DNA of 64,000 nucleotides from the NCBI RefSeq assembly GCF_000974445.1, contig NZ_BBOJ01000022.1, positions 248,001 through 312,000 of the forward strand, in the 5' to 3' direction. A program made the translations under genes and the position numbers. The notes under the pieces are model-generated. The model was not told where the DNA came from and searched no databases. It saw nothing but the letters and a program-made list of their open reading frames with translations. The DNA is from Lentzea aerocolonigenes. GTDB lineage: Bacteria; Actinomycetota; Actinomycetes; Mycobacteriales; Pseudonocardiaceae. Position 1 is the stretch's first letter; each line of letters opens with the position of its first letter. This document shows, piece after piece, positions 39,740 to 49,096 of the stretch.

Positions 39740-42700
39740 TCAGCCTGACGGTGTGGGGCTCGGCACAACGGACGACTGGCCCGTCGCCGGCGGCGCCGCG
39801 GCCCCGGTGTTGTACTGCTTGAACCTCTTCGTCGCGTCGTCCAGACGTGAGTACGCCTGGCCGAGCTCGGTGAAGTTGCCGTCCTGCTGCGCCTTGCGGA
39901 CGTCCGCGAGTGCCGCGTCGATGTCGTTGATCGCCTTCTGCAGTTCGGGGCTCAGCACCCCGTTGGTGGGCGCCGGCGTCGACGGCGTCGTCGAGGTCTG
40001 GCCGTTGCCGTTGTTGTTGCTCGGCGGCGGCACGACCGCTCCGGCACCGCTGAGCACCTGGTCCAGCGCCTCGTTCAACGTGGACGCGTACCCGACCCGG
40101 TCGCCGTACCAGACGAGGACCTTCGACAGCTGCGGATACGAGGTGTTGTTGGACGCTCGCTCGATGTAGACCGGTTCGACGTAGAGCAGCGCACCACCCA
40201 CCGGCAGCGTGAGCAGGTTGCCGTAGACGACCGTCGTCTTCTGCTGTGCCAGCAGGTTCAGCTCGCGGCTGACGTTGTCCGACGTGAGGAACTGCGTCTG
40301 GATCTGCTGCGGGCCCTTGGCGTCGGTGTTGAGCTGGAGCACGCTGATCTTGCCGTAGTTGTCCGGGTCGGATCCCACGGAGACGTAGGCCGCCATGAAC
40401 TCCCGGTTCTCCCGCACGAGCGGGCTGGTCAGCTGGAAGCGGACCTTGCTCGCGTCGCTCGGGTCGCCGGCGAGGACGTAGAACGGCGGCTGGGCGTCCC
40501 TGCGCTTGCTCGCCGCGTCGCGCTGGGCGTCGGCCGTGGTCACGTTGTCGATCGTCGGGTCCTGCGCCGGCGACCAGTAGGACACACCGGAGTAGAAGTC
40601 CGACGGCGACGAGACGTGGTACTTCGACAGGATCTGCCGCTGCACCTTGAAGAGGTCCTCGGGGTAGCGGAAGTGCTGGCGCAGTTCGTTGGAAATGTCG
40701 CTGCCCGGCTTCACCGTGCCCGGGAAGACGCCCATCCACGCCTTGAGGACCGGGTCCTTGTCGTCGATCGCGTACAGGTTCACCGAGCCGTCGTAGGCGT
40801 CCACAGTGGCCTTGACCGAGTTGCGGATGTAGTTGACGGGCTTGTTGACCTGCGAGATCACCACGCCGTCCGCGGTGAGCGAGTCGTTCGTCGCGTCACC
40901 GAGCTGCGTGCGCTGCGCGTACGGGTAGTTGTCGAGCGTGGTGTAGCCGTCGACGATCCACGTGATGCGGCCGTTGACGACGGCCGGGTACGGGTCGCTG
41001 TCCACGGTCAGCCACGGCGCCACGGCCTGCACGCGGTCGCGCGGCGTGCGCTTGAACAGGATCTTCGAGTCGTCCGCGATCGACTGGTTGAACAGGATGT
41101 TCCGCTCGCCGTAGTACGCGGCGAACGCGAGCTTGTTGAACAGGCTGCCGATCGGGACACCGCCGGCACCGGTGTAGGTGTAGGACTTGGAGTCCGTGTC
41201 GTACTCCGCCGCCGAACCCTCCGGACGACCACCCACGATCGAGTAGTCGTTCATGCCGAACAGCTCGCCGTAGTACGTGCGCGGCTGGTCGACCTTGATG
41301 CCGTTCGGCTCGTTGCCGACGTCGCCGTTCGGCTTGACCTCACCAGTCTTGAAGTCCGGGTAACCGCCGTTGGTCTGGTCGGCGACCGCGTTCACCTTGT
41401 TCGCCTCGGCGTACACGAAACCGTTGCCGTGCGTGTAGATGAGGTGCTGGTTGATCCAGTCGCGCTGACCCTGCGGCAGGCTGTCGAGCTTGAGCTCGCG
41501 GACCGCGACGATGTAGTCGCGCAGCTTTCCGTCCACTGTGTACCGGTCGACGTCGAGCTTGTTCGGGAACCCGTAGAACGGCCGCAGCTGCGTGAACTGC
41601 GTGAAGGTCCGCGACAGCACGGCCGGGTCGAGCAGGCGGATGTTGCCGAGCGTCGCCTGGTCGTTGGTCTTGATCTGGTCGTTGGTGACGGTCTGCTTGC
41701 CCTCGTAGGGCTTGGTGGAGACCTTGTCCTCGGTCAGCCCGAACGACTGCCGTGTCGCCGCGATGTTGCGGGTGATCGACGTGGCTTCCTTCTGGATGGC
41801 GTTCGGCTTGACCGAGAACTGCTCCAGCACCGCGGGCCACGCGGCACCGACGAGCACGCTCGACAGCACCAGCAGAACGGTCGCGATGGCGGGCAGCTGC
41901 ACGTTGCGCATGAACGCGCCCGCGAAGAACGCGACCGCGCAGAACACCGCGATGCACAGCAGGATCAGCTTGGCCGGCAGCACCGCGTTGAGGTCGGTGT
42001 AGCTGGCGCCGACGAACTTCTCGTTCTCGTGCAGCAGAAGCTCGTACCGGTCGAAGAAGTACGCGACCGCCTTCAGCAGCACGAACGTGCCGGCGACCAG
42101 CGCCAGGTGCAGCCGCGCGGGCCCGGAGAGCTGACCGCCGCGACCGGCCAGCCGGATGCCGCCGAACAGGTAGTGCGCGATCACCGCGCCGATGAACGAC
42201 ACCGCGGTCGTGATGAACAGCCACGACAGCAGCCACTCGTAGAACGGCAGCTCGAACGCGTAGAAGCCGATGTCGTGCCCGAACTGCGGGTCGATCACGC
42301 CGAACGGCTGGGCGTTGAGGAAGAGCTGGATCTGCTGCCACTCGGTCTGCGCGGACGCTCCCGCGATCAACCCGACGAACAGCGGGATGCCGATCGCGAA
42401 CAACCGCATGCGTCGCATGACGACCGTGCGGTAGCGCGCCACCGGGTCGTCGGGCCCGGAGACCGGGACGAACACCGGTCGCGACCGGTACGCGAGGTAC
42501 AGGTTGAGCGCGACGATGCCGCCGACCACCGCCCCGACGGCCACGAACAGCCCCAGGCGGGTGAGCAGGACTGTGCTGTAGACGTTGCGGAAATTCACCT
42601 CGCCGAACCACAGCCAGTTCACGTAGGTGTCGAGCAGCCGCGATCCCGTGATGAGACCGAACAGGAGCACAACACCGACGATGAGCAGGATTCGGCTGCG

Positions 42701-42742
42701 TCGGGACAGTTTCGGCAGTCCGACTGGAGGCCGTGTGGCCAC
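39740..42742 (-). CDS. UPF0182 (COG1615) large membrane protein
   Basis: A 1000-residue protein of the UPF0182 family. The first about 330 residues hold seven membrane helices ('ILLIVGVVLLFGLITGSRLLDTYVNWLWFGEVNFRNVY' in outline at the start). The rest is an extracytoplasmic domain with 'WLTVDSDPYPAVVNGRI', 'NYIRNSVKATVDAYDG' and 'FRYPEDLFKVQRQIL', typical family segments. The end is acidic, with a N/T/P-rich linker and a helical tail. GTG 42742 (VATRPPVGLPKLSRR) is preferred to the longer frame. Function is not established. Its gene lies downstream of a PPA1309 gene on the opposite strand, a usual pair. Confidence 0.92.
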   Translation of the reverse strand: MATRPPVGLPKLSRRSRILLIVGVVLLFGLITGSRLLDTYVNWLWFGEVNFRNVYSTVLLTRLGLFVAVGAVVGGIVALNLYLAYRSRPVFVPVSGPDDPVARYRTVVMRRMRLFAIGIPLFVGLIAGASAQTEWQQIQLFLNAQPFGVIDPQFGHDIGFYAFELPFYEWLLSWLFITTAVSFIGAVIAHYLFGGIRLAGRGGQLSGPARLHLALVAGTFVLLKAVAYFFDRYELLLHENEKFVGASYTDLNAVLPAKLILLCIAVFCAVAFFAGAFMRNVQLPAIATVLLVLSSVLVGAAWPAVLEQFSVKPNAIQKEATSITRNIAATRQSFGLTEDKVSTKPYEGKQTVTNDQIKTNDQATLGNIRLLDPAVLSRTFTQFTQLRPFYGFPNKLDVDRYTVDGKLRDYIVAVRELKLDSLPQGQRDWINQHLIYTHGNGFVYAEANKVNAVADQTNGGYPDFKTGEVKPNGDVGNEPNGIKVDQPRTYYGELFGMNDYSIVGGRPEGSAAEYDTDSKSYTYTGAGGVPIGSLFNKLAFAAYYGERNILFNQSIADDSKILFKRTPRDRVQAVAPWLTVDSDPYPAVVNGRITWIVDGYTTLDNYPYAQRTQLGDATNDSLTADGVVISQVNKPVNYIRNSVKATVDAYDGSVNLYAIDDKDPVLKAWMGVFPGTVKPGSDISNELRQHFRYPEDLFKVQRQILSKYHVSSPSDFYSGVSYWSPAQDPTIDNVTTADAQRDAASKRRDAQPPFYVLAGDPSDASKVRFQLTSPLVRENREFMAAYVSVGSDPDNYGKISVLQLNTDAKGPQQIQTQFLTSDNVSRELNLLAQQKTTVVYGNLLTLPVGGALLYVEPVYIERASNNTSYPQLSKVLVWYGDRVGYASTLNEALDQVLSGAGAVVPPPSNNNGNGQTSTTPSTPAPTNGVLSPELQKAINDIDAALADVRKAQQDGNFTELGQAYSRLDDATKRFKQYNTGAAAPPATGQSSVVPSPTPSG

Positions 42743-42836
42743 GAGGCACGCTCCTGGATCGCGGAATTTCAATACGTACGTTTAGTCCAACTCTACGGAC
42801 GACGCCCTGGGTTCCCGTGAAGTCCGCAGTCTTACG

Positions 42837-43376
42837 ATGACACGCGTGTCAGCGAGTGAAACGCCAGCGGTCATCCTCCCGACGGTCGCCCGCGAGGTAG
42901 AGGAGTTCGTAGCGGCAGGCGGCTGGGAGCAGCCACCGCAACTCTTCGCCCTCGTGGCCACGTCAGACCTGATCGCCCAGCAACCGGAGCTGCGGTCGCA
43001 GCTCGACCCGGAGTCGAGCCCGCTGACCCCGATCGCCCAGGACGCGCTGGAAGGCGATCTGGGCGACGCGCTGGCGGGCATCGAGTGGCCCCCGGCCGTG
43101 ACGGGGTGCGCCCTGGCCCAGGAGATCGTCGTGCTGCCCCCGGAGGCGGAAACGGAGCTCAGCCACGGCGAGCTCGACGACGAGGCAGCCCGCAGGTTCG
43201 CCGCGGAACACCCGGCGCGCCGCGAGGCCCGCCTGGTCGCGGCAGTGCTGCGCGACGGCTCCGTCTCGTGCGTGCTGCGGCTGCGCGGCACCGCCGAGGT
43301 GCCGGAGGAGGTCGTCGAGCACCCGGAGCTGGCGCCCAACCTCACCGACGCCCTGCTCGCCACGCTGCGCCCCTGA
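42837..43376 (+). CDS. PPA1309-family protein
   Basis: A 179-residue actinobacterial protein without known function. It starts with 'AVILPTVAREVEEFVAAGGWEQPPQLFALV', and contains 'IAQDALEGDLGDALAGIEWPPAVTGCALAQEIVVLPP', which are the conserved parts of the family, and 'REARLVAAVLRDGSVSCVLRLR' near the end. It is divergent from the UPF0182 gene with 94 bases between. ATG 42837 used. Confidence 0.85.
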   Translation: MTRVSASETPAVILPTVAREVEEFVAAGGWEQPPQLFALVATSDLIAQQPELRSQLDPESSPLTPIAQDALEGDLGDALAGIEWPPAVTGCALAQEIVVLPPEAETELSHGELDDEAARRFAAEHPARREARLVAAVLRDGSVSCVLRLRGTAEVPEEVVEHPELAPNLTDALLATLRP

Positions 43377-43414
43377 CCTGCCTGGTCCCCACCGGTCCAG
43401 GCTGGCACAAGCCG

Positions 43415-43447
43415 AAGCAGGGGTCCCCTCCAGGGGGTCCCCTGCTT
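43415..43447 (+). terminator. Terminator after the PPA1309 gene
   Basis: A 9-bp perfect stem (43415-43423 with 43439-43447), extended by inner GC pairs, followed by TTTC on the plus strand. Confidence 0.75.
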
Positions 43448-43504
43448 TCAATTCTCCCAGACAGCACCGACAAAAACCGTCGTGCCTGGTCAGGGTGACC
43501 GTTG

Positions 43505-44584
43505 TCAGCAGCCCGGCGTGTCCTTGCCGGCGTTGAGCGCCTCCAGCGACGACACCGCGTCCTTCAGGTTCTCGACCTTGATCAGCTTGAGCCCCTCGGG
43601 AGCCTGCTGCTTCGCGTCCGTGCAGTTGGCCGACGGCACGAGGAACGCCGTCGCGCCCGCCTCCTTCGCGGCGACCATCTTGAACGCGATGCCGCCGATG
43701 GGCTTCACCGTGCCGTCGCCGGTGATCTCGCCGGTGCCCGCGATGGCCTTGCCGCCGTTGAGCTCGCCGGGCGTCAGCTTGTCGACGATGCCGAGTGCGA
43801 AGATCAGGCCGGCCGACGGACCGCCGACGTCGGAGAGGCTGATCTTGATCTTGAACGGCACGTCGGCGCGGTCCACCGGCGAGATGCCGATGAAGCCGGC
43901 CGGGCGGCCGTCGTCGCGGGTGGCGAGGGTGATCTGGGTCGACTTCGAGGTGCCGTCCTTCTCGAACGCCACCTCGATGCGGTCGCCGGGCTTGGTGTTC
44001 TCCAGGGCCGCGCTGACGTCGGCGGCGCTCTGCACCTGCTTGCCGTTGACCGAGATGATGCGGGCGCCGAGCGGGATGACGTTGTCCGCGGGGCTGCCCT
44101 TGGTGACCTGGTTGGCGATCACCTTGCCGGGATAGCCGAGGTAGTGCAGTGCCGCGACCTCAGCGGCCGTCTGGGACTCGCTGAACGCGAGCTCGTTGTT
44201 CTTCTGGACCTGCTCCTCCGACTCGCCGGGCTTGAAGAACTCCTCGCGCGGCGCGAGGGCGTAGCGGCCCGACAGCCACAGGCCGAGCGCGCCGAAGAGG
44301 GACACGTCGTCGGTGAGCGAGACCGTCGTCATGCGCAGTGTTCCGCCGGTGGGGAACGTGTTCTGGCCGTCCACCGCGACCACGTCGGTGTCCTTGACCT
44401 TGCCGAGCACGTCGTAGGTAGGGCCGGGGCCCAGCGCGACGTACGGGACTCTGGCGAAACCGCCGAGCAGTCCGAGTGCCGCCACCACTAGGAAGCTGAC
44501 GATCAGCGTCCACGTCCGGCGGGTCAGTCCGCGCTCCCTCGGCGGGGGCGCGGGAGCGGGTGCGGTCGTGACGGTTTCACTCAC
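43505..44584 (-). CDS. YlbL-like PDZ / Lon-type secreted serine protease
   Basis: A 359-residue membrane-anchored protease. One membrane helix (about 24-48), then a beta region with 'VPYVALGPGPTYDVLG', a PDZ domain (about 160-225; 'VTKGSPADNVIPLGARIISVNGKQV' in outline) and a C-terminal Lon-type catalytic domain with the serine in 'GGPSAGLIFALG' and the lysine in 'IAFKMVAAKEAGA'. This is the architecture of YlbL/Rv3194c. GTG 44584 is chosen. It is divergent from the gene at 44629, as in mycobacteria. Confidence 0.9.
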   Translation of the reverse strand: MSETVTTAPAPAPPPRERGLTRRTWTLIVSFLVVAALGLLGGFARVPYVALGPGPTYDVLGKVKDTDVVAVDGQNTFPTGGTLRMTTVSLTDDVSLFGALGLWLSGRYALAPREEFFKPGESEEQVQKNNELAFSESQTAAEVAALHYLGYPGKVIANQVTKGSPADNVIPLGARIISVNGKQVQSAADVSAALENTKPGDRIEVAFEKDGTSKSTQITLATRDDGRPAGFIGISPVDRADVPFKIKISLSDVGGPSAGLIFALGIVDKLTPGELNGGKAIAGTGEITGDGTVKPIGGIAFKMVAAKEAGATAFLVPSANCTDAKQQAPEGLKLIKVENLKDAVSSLEALNAGKDTPGC

Positions 44585-44628
44585 GGCTGAACAGCGTACG
44601 ACCATGTGGATCCGCGTACGGTAGAGGC

Positions 44629-45939
44629 ATGAGTGACGTGCCGTTCGGGTTCAGCCCGCACGACCCCGACGACAAGAGCGGGAAGCCGGGAGACAACCCG
44701 TTCGACTTCAGCCAGCTGGGCAACATGCTGAGCCAGCTGGGCGCGATGCTGAGCAGCGCGGGGACGTCGAGCGGGCCGGTGAACTACGACCTCGCCAAGC
44801 AGATCGCGTTCCAGCAGCTGTCCTCGACGACGACCACCATCGGGTTCGCCGCCGACCAGTCGAGCGCGGTCACCGACGCCGTGCACCTGGCCGAGATGTG
44901 GCTCGACCCGGTCACGTCACTGCCCGCGGGCACCCGCACCACGCAGGCGTGGACCGCCCGCGACTGGATCGAGCGCACCATCCCCACCTGGCAGCGCCTG
45001 TGCGACCCGGTCGCGCAGCGCATGTCCGGTGCGTGGGTCGAGGCGATGCCCGCCGAGGCGAAGCAGGCGGCCGGTCCGCTGCTGTCGATGCTCGGCCAGA
45101 TGGGCGGCATGGCCTTCGGGTCTCAGCTCGGCAACGCGCTGGCGCAGCTCGGCTCCGAGGTCCTCACCTCGACCGACGTCGGCCTGCCGCTCGGCCCCGA
45201 GGGCACGGCGGCCCTGCTGCCCGCGAACATCGAGAAGTTCACCGAGGGCCTGGAACGCCCCGCCTCCGAGGTGATGGTGTTCCTCGCCGCCCGCGAGGCC
45301 GCGCACCAGCGCCTCTTCACGCACGTGCCGTGGCTGCGGCAGCGCCTGCTCGACACCGTCGAGGAGTTCGCCAAGGGCATCAAGGTCGACACGTCGGCCC
45401 TGGAGCAGCTCGCCGGCCAGATCGACCCGTCGAACCCCGCCTCCATCGAGGAGGCCATGGGCTCGGGCCTGCTCGAACCGCAGACCACCCCGGAGCAGAA
45501 AGCGGCGCTGAACCGCCTGGAGACCTTGCTGGCCCTGGTCGAAGGCTGGGTCGACGTCGTCGTCGACGCGGCCGTGTCCGAGCGTCTCCCCGGCTCCGCG
45601 GCCCTGCGCGAGACGCTGCGCCGCCGCCGCGCCTCCGGTGGCCCGGCCGAGCAGACGTTCGCGACCCTGGTCGGCCTCGAACTGCGTCCCCGCCGCCTGC
45701 GCGCCGCCTCCGCCCTGTGGAAGCTCATCGGCGACCAGCACGGCGTGGAGGTGCGCGACAGCGTGTGGGACCACGCCGAGCTCATCCCGACCGCGGAGGA
45801 CCTCGACGACCCGCTGGAGTTCGCCGAGCGCCTCGCCAACACCCGCAAGGCGCTCGAGGACCCGATCGCCGAGCTCGAGCGCACGATGCGCGAAACCGAG
45901 GGCAAGCCGGAGGACGGCGGCAAGCCCGACGAGAGCTGA
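44629..45939 (+). CDS. DUF2342 zinc-dependent metalloprotease-like protein
   Basis: A 436-residue protein of the actinobacterial zincin-2 group. The N-terminal part is 'PFGFSPHDPDD' with a low-complexity helix 'QLGNMLSQLGAMLSS'; the conserved core has 'WTARDWIERTIPTWQRLCDPVAQRM', 'QLGNALAQLG' and, at residues about 220-240, 'LAAREAAHQRLFTHVPWLRQRL', in which E-x3-H replaces a usual HExxH. The C-terminus has 'GSAALRETLRRRRASGGPAEQTFATLVGLELRPRRLR' in outline. Its acidic tail is disordered. Biological role is unknown. Confidence 0.87.
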   Translation: MSDVPFGFSPHDPDDKSGKPGDNPFDFSQLGNMLSQLGAMLSSAGTSSGPVNYDLAKQIAFQQLSSTTTTIGFAADQSSAVTDAVHLAEMWLDPVTSLPAGTRTTQAWTARDWIERTIPTWQRLCDPVAQRMSGAWVEAMPAEAKQAAGPLLSMLGQMGGMAFGSQLGNALAQLGSEVLTSTDVGLPLGPEGTAALLPANIEKFTEGLERPASEVMVFLAAREAAHQRLFTHVPWLRQRLLDTVEEFAKGIKVDTSALEQLAGQIDPSNPASIEEAMGSGLLEPQTTPEQKAALNRLETLLALVEGWVDVVVDAAVSERLPGSAALRETLRRRRASGGPAEQTFATLVGLELRPRRLRAASALWKLIGDQHGVEVRDSVWDHAELIPTAEDLDDPLEFAERLANTRKALEDPIAELERTMRETEGKPEDGGKPDES

Positions 45940-45954
45940 TCACCTCCTGAACAT

Positions 45955-45994
45955 GCGAAACGCCCGGCGAGCACACCCTCGCCGGGCGTTTCGC
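45955..45994. terminator. Bidirectional terminator between convergent genes
   Basis: A perfect 17-bp stem (45955-45971 with 45978-45994) with a 6-base loop between the DUF2342 gene and the convergent metallopeptidase gene. Confidence 0.9.
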
Positions 45995-46005
45995 GTAGTG
46001 GTTCG

Positions 46006-46533
46006 TCAGTCTTCGGTGATCCCCCAGCCTGCGGCGGCCGAGAGACCTTCCAGGTAACCCATGGCCCGATCGGTCTTCGGGTAGCGGTGCACCCACTCCC
46101 AGAAGTCCTTGCCGTGCCCTGGCACCAGCAGGTGCGCCAACTCGTGCACGAGCACGTAGTCGAGCACCCACGGCGGCACGTCGCGCAGCCGTTCGGACAC
46201 CCTGATCGTGCCCTCGGTCGGCGTGCAGGACGCCCAGCGCGTGCGCATGGGCGGCACCCAGCGCACGCTGACGGGGTCGGCGAGCGAGTCCAGGTAGCGC
46301 GCCGACAGCTCGGCGCACCGCGCCATCAGCGCCTCGTCCGACGTCCGCGCAGGAGATTTCCTGCGCGTCTCACTGCGCTGGAGGCGGCTCAACATCTCCG
46401 CCACCCAGTGCTTCTCTTCCCCCTTGGTCATCCGTGCCGGCAGAAGGACGACGACGGTGTCGCCCTCCCGGTACGCGCTGACCATGCGGCGGCGCCGGGG
46501 GCTCCGCCGCACCTCCACCCGCGGTTCGGCCAT
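46006..46533 (-). CDS. M48/YgjP (DUF45)-type metallopeptidase
   Basis: A 175-residue protein. N-terminal basic beta region 'VEVRRSPRRRRMVSAYREGDTVVVLLPARM', then 'RWVPPMRTRWASCTPTEGTIRVSERL', and the zinc motif 'VLVHELAHLLVPGHGKDFW' (HELxH plus a third histidine), all as in YgjP/SprT-related metal-dependent hydrolases. ATG 46533 is selected; the open frame upstream overlaps unrelated intergenic DNA. It probably hydrolyses peptides or has lost that activity; the substrate is unknown. Confidence 0.88.
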   Translation of the reverse strand: MAEPRVEVRRSPRRRRMVSAYREGDTVVVLLPARMTKGEEKHWVAEMLSRLQRSETRRKSPARTSDEALMARCAELSARYLDSLADPVSVRWVPPMRTRWASCTPTEGTIRVSERLRDVPPWVLDYVLVHELAHLLVPGHGKDFWEWVHRYPKTDRAMGYLEGLSAAAGWGITED

Positions 46534-46728
46534 GCAGTCACCGTAAACGGCGCCACCGACAATTTTCCGCCCCCAACCGGCGGCAGCCGCGCACCCGGCG
46601 GGTGAAGTTCCACCGAACGGCGGCTGGACACGCGCAGGATCGACATGCGCGGTTTCGCCGCCTCGCGGAGGTACCGTCGCGCCAAGGTCCCCGAGTGTGT
46701 CCGCACTCACAACTGCAAGGGAGGGGCT

Positions 46729-46884
46729 GTGGCCGAGAAGTACAACGGCTACTGCGTCAAGTGCCGGGAGAAGCGCGACTTCGACGGCAAGGTCGAGGAG
46801 ACCAACGGCCGGCGCATGGCGAAGGGCACCTGCCCTGTCTGCGGAACGAAGATGACGCGGATCCTCGGCAAGGCCAAGGTCTGA
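46729..46884 (+). CDS. DUF5679 small zinc-ribbon protein
   Basis: A 51-residue protein, GTG 46729 after GGGAGGGG. It has C9-x2-C12 (YCVKCREK) and C35-x2-C38 (TCPVCGTKM) in a zinc-ribbon, with 'NGRRMAKGTCPVCGTKMTRILG', the pattern of the DUF5679 family. Function unknown. It is followed by a strong terminator, so it is probably expressed on its own. Confidence 0.88.
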   Translation: MAEKYNGYCVKCREKRDFDGKVEETNGRRMAKGTCPVCGTKMTRILGKAKV

Positions 46885-46892
46885 CGTTTCCG

Positions 46893-46919
46893 CTGGCAGG
46901 GGGCCTCGCCCCCTGCCAG
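46893..46919 (+). terminator. Terminator after the DUF5679 gene
   Basis: A perfect 12-bp stem (46893-46904 with 46908-46919) followed by TCTTTCTC. The next gene starts 11 bases on. Confidence 0.85.
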
Positions 46920-46929
46920 TCTTTCTCAT

Positions 46930-47730
46930 GTGGACACCAGACCTCGCGTCCGTGCAGGACTCGCCGTGGTGCGTCGCGGACCCGGCGTCGTCCAGGTCGG
47001 CACGGACCCGAAGCACGCTGTGGTGATCGACTCGCTGCCCGAGGCGCTGGTCGACGAACTGATCATCCTCGACGGCCGCCACACCGTCGCCGAACTGGGT
47101 GAAAGACTCAAAGCACGTGGCGAGGACCCCACCCAGTTGAGTGATGTTCTCGCCGCACTCGAAGAAGCCGGTCTGCTCGACACCGGCTCCCCCGCGAAGG
47201 GCGCGTCGGTCGCCGTCCAGGGCGCCGGACACCTTGCACTTTCAATTACTTCGCTTCTAGCTGAATCGGGCGTTCGCCTGGCTCACCACGCCGATCTGGT
47301 GGTGCTGGCGGCCACGCTCGTCCCCGATCCGACCGTCGTGAGCGGGCTGATGGCGTCGCGGACGCCGCATCTGACCGTGCGCGTGCGTGAGGGCGTGGGC
47401 ATCGTCGGACCGCTCGTCCTCCCCGGCCGCACGAGCTGCCTGAACTGCGCGGACCTGCACCGCACCGACCACGATCCCGCCTGGCCCGCCATCGCGGCCC
47501 AGCTCGTCGGCAAACCGGCCTCCACGGACGTGCTGTTCGCGACGGGAACGGCCGCGCTGGCGGTGGTGCAGATCCTGGAGTCGCTGATCTTCGTCCGGGG
47601 CCGCGACCTCGCCCCGCCGCCCGTGCTGAACGCCACTGTCGAACTCGACCTCGTCGCGGGTGTTGCTGAGAGACGAAGCTGGTATCCGCACCCTGACTGT
47701 CAGTGCTCCGCACATAACATGGCCGAGTGA
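46930..47730 (+). CDS. ThiF-like / TOMM leader-binding protein
   Basis: A 266-residue protein related to the leader-peptide-binding part of TOMM cyclodehydratases. Residues 1-90 form a winged-helix-like region (VIDSLPEALVDELIILDGRHTVAELGERL in outline), then a short nucleotide-binding-like segment 'VAVQGAGHLALSITSLL' and a C-terminal zinc site with 'GRTSCLNCADLHRTDHDPAWP' in outline (C-x2-C) and 'PHPDCQCS' (C-x-C). GTG 46930 starts almost directly at the terminator end, so it may be leaderless. The ABC1 kinase gene overlaps by four bases (GTGA). The true function of this conserved actinobacterial protein is unknown; no precursor peptide was seen. Confidence 0.72.
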   Translation: MDTRPRVRAGLAVVRRGPGVVQVGTDPKHAVVIDSLPEALVDELIILDGRHTVAELGERLKARGEDPTQLSDVLAALEEAGLLDTGSPAKGASVAVQGAGHLALSITSLLAESGVRLAHHADLVVLAATLVPDPTVVSGLMASRTPHLTVRVREGVGIVGPLVLPGRTSCLNCADLHRTDHDPAWPAIAAQLVGKPASTDVLFATGTAALAVVQILESLIFVRGRDLAPPPVLNATVELDLVAGVAERRSWYPHPDCQCSAHNMAE

Positions 47731-49037
47731 CCGAGATTCCGCGCAAGGCCGTGCAGCGCACCGCCAAGCTGGCGAGCCTCCCGCTCGGGGTGGCCGGCCG
47801 GGTGGTGGGCGGCTGGGGGAAGCGACTGACCGGACGCGCGGCCGACGAGGTCAACGCCGAGGTGACGGCCAAGACGGCGGAACAGGTCTTCGCGGTGCTC
47901 GGCCAGCTCAAGGGCGGCGCCATGAAGTTCGGCCAGGCGCTGAGCGTGTTCGAGGCTGCGGTCCCGGACGAGCTCGCGGCCCCGTACCGCGAGGCGCTGA
48001 CGAAGCTGCAGACCGCGGCCCCGCCGATGCCCGCCCGCACCACGCACCGCGTGCTCGCCGAACAGCTCGGCTCGTCATGGGCGAAGCGCTTCCAGTCGTT
48101 CGACGACGAGCCGGCCGCGTCGGCGTCCATCGGCCAGGTGCACCGGGCCGTGTGGCACGACGGCCGCGACGTGGCGGTGAAGGTCCAGTACCCCGGCGCG
48201 GACGAGGCCCTGCGCGCGGACCTGAAGCAGCTGCTGCGGTTCTCGAGGCTGTTGCAGGCGATCATGCCCGGCACCGACGTGCGCCCCCTGCTGGAGGAGC
48301 TGCGCGACCGGTACCTGGAGGAGCTCGACTACCGCGACGAGGCGGCGAACCAGCGCACGTTCGCGAAGGCCTTCGAGAACGACCCGCGCGTGCTGGTCCC
48401 CCGTGTCGTCGCCTCGGCACCCAAGGTCATGGTGACCGAGTGGACCTCGGGCACGCCGTTGTCGCAGATCATCCGCGAGGGGTCCGTCGAAGAGCGAGAC
48501 CTGGCCGGACAGCTGCTGGCCGAGTTCCACTTCTCGGCCCCGTCGCGCTCCGGCCTGCTGCACGCCGACCCGCATCCGGGCAACTTCATGCTGGGCGACG
48601 ACGGCCTGCTGCGCGTGATCGACTTCGGCGCCGTGGCCCGCCTCCCCGACGGCCTGCCCAAGACGCTCGGTCTGATGACCAGGCTCGCGCTGGACGGCAG
48701 GTCGGCGGACCTGGTGGAGCTCCTGCGCACCGAGAACTTCATCCGCGAGGGCATGGTCCTGCACGGCGACGACGTGCTCGGCTACCTGGCCCCGTTCGTG
48801 GAGCCGCTGCGCACCGAGTCGTTCCACTTCACCCGCCGCTGGCTGCAGTCGCAGGCGGAACGGGTGGGCGACCTGCGCAGCCCGGACTCGCAGACGGGCA
48901 GGTCGTTGAACCTTCCGCCGCAGTACCTGCTGATCCACCGCGTGACGCTGGGCGCGACGGGCATCCTCTGCCAGCTCGACGCCCACGTGACGGCACGCGA
49001 CATCGTCGCGCGCTGGCAGCCGGGGTTCGACGACTAG
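47727..49037 (+). CDS. ABC1/AarF/UbiB-family atypical kinase
   Basis: A 436-residue protein-kinase-like protein. The N-terminal K-x-G-Q motif is 'GGAMKFGQALSVFEAAVPDE'; the ATP site has 'AASASIGQVHRAVWHDGRDVAVKVQYPG' in outline; 'LLHADPHPGNFML' and 'VIDFGAVARLP' give the catalytic and metal motifs. It matches Rv3197, which is next to whiB7 in mycobacteria. Here the usual neighbour whiB7 is 3.3 kb away because of a repeat-rich insert. Translation is coupled to the gene upstream. Its substrate is unknown; some members are linked to drug tolerance. Confidence 0.9.
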   Translation: MTEIPRKAVQRTAKLASLPLGVAGRVVGGWGKRLTGRAADEVNAEVTAKTAEQVFAVLGQLKGGAMKFGQALSVFEAAVPDELAAPYREALTKLQTAAPPMPARTTHRVLAEQLGSSWAKRFQSFDDEPAASASIGQVHRAVWHDGRDVAVKVQYPGADEALRADLKQLLRFSRLLQAIMPGTDVRPLLEELRDRYLEELDYRDEAANQRTFAKAFENDPRVLVPRVVASAPKVMVTEWTSGTPLSQIIREGSVEERDLAGQLLAEFHFSAPSRSGLLHADPHPGNFMLGDDGLLRVIDFGAVARLPDGLPKTLGLMTRLALDGRSADLVELLRTENFIREGMVLHGDDVLGYLAPFVEPLRTESFHFTRRWLQSQAERVGDLRSPDSQTGRSLNLPPQYLLIHRVTLGATGILCQLDAHVTARDIVARWQPGFDD

Positions 49038-49096
49038 AGCCCGTGCCGAAGTCTGGTTCGACGAGAGTCGGGCTTGAGGTGGTTCCTGGTGGTGCA

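Noticed and set aside
40616..42820. Plus-strand frame of 734 codons opposite the UPF0182 gene
   Set aside because: A shadow of the highly GC-biased minus-strand gene; no start signal and low-complexity composition (runs of R, V, D, H).
46940..47730. A complete TOMM/bacteriocin biosynthesis cluster
   Set aside because: Only the leader-binding-like protein is present; no precursor peptide, YcaO or oxidase gene was found nearby.
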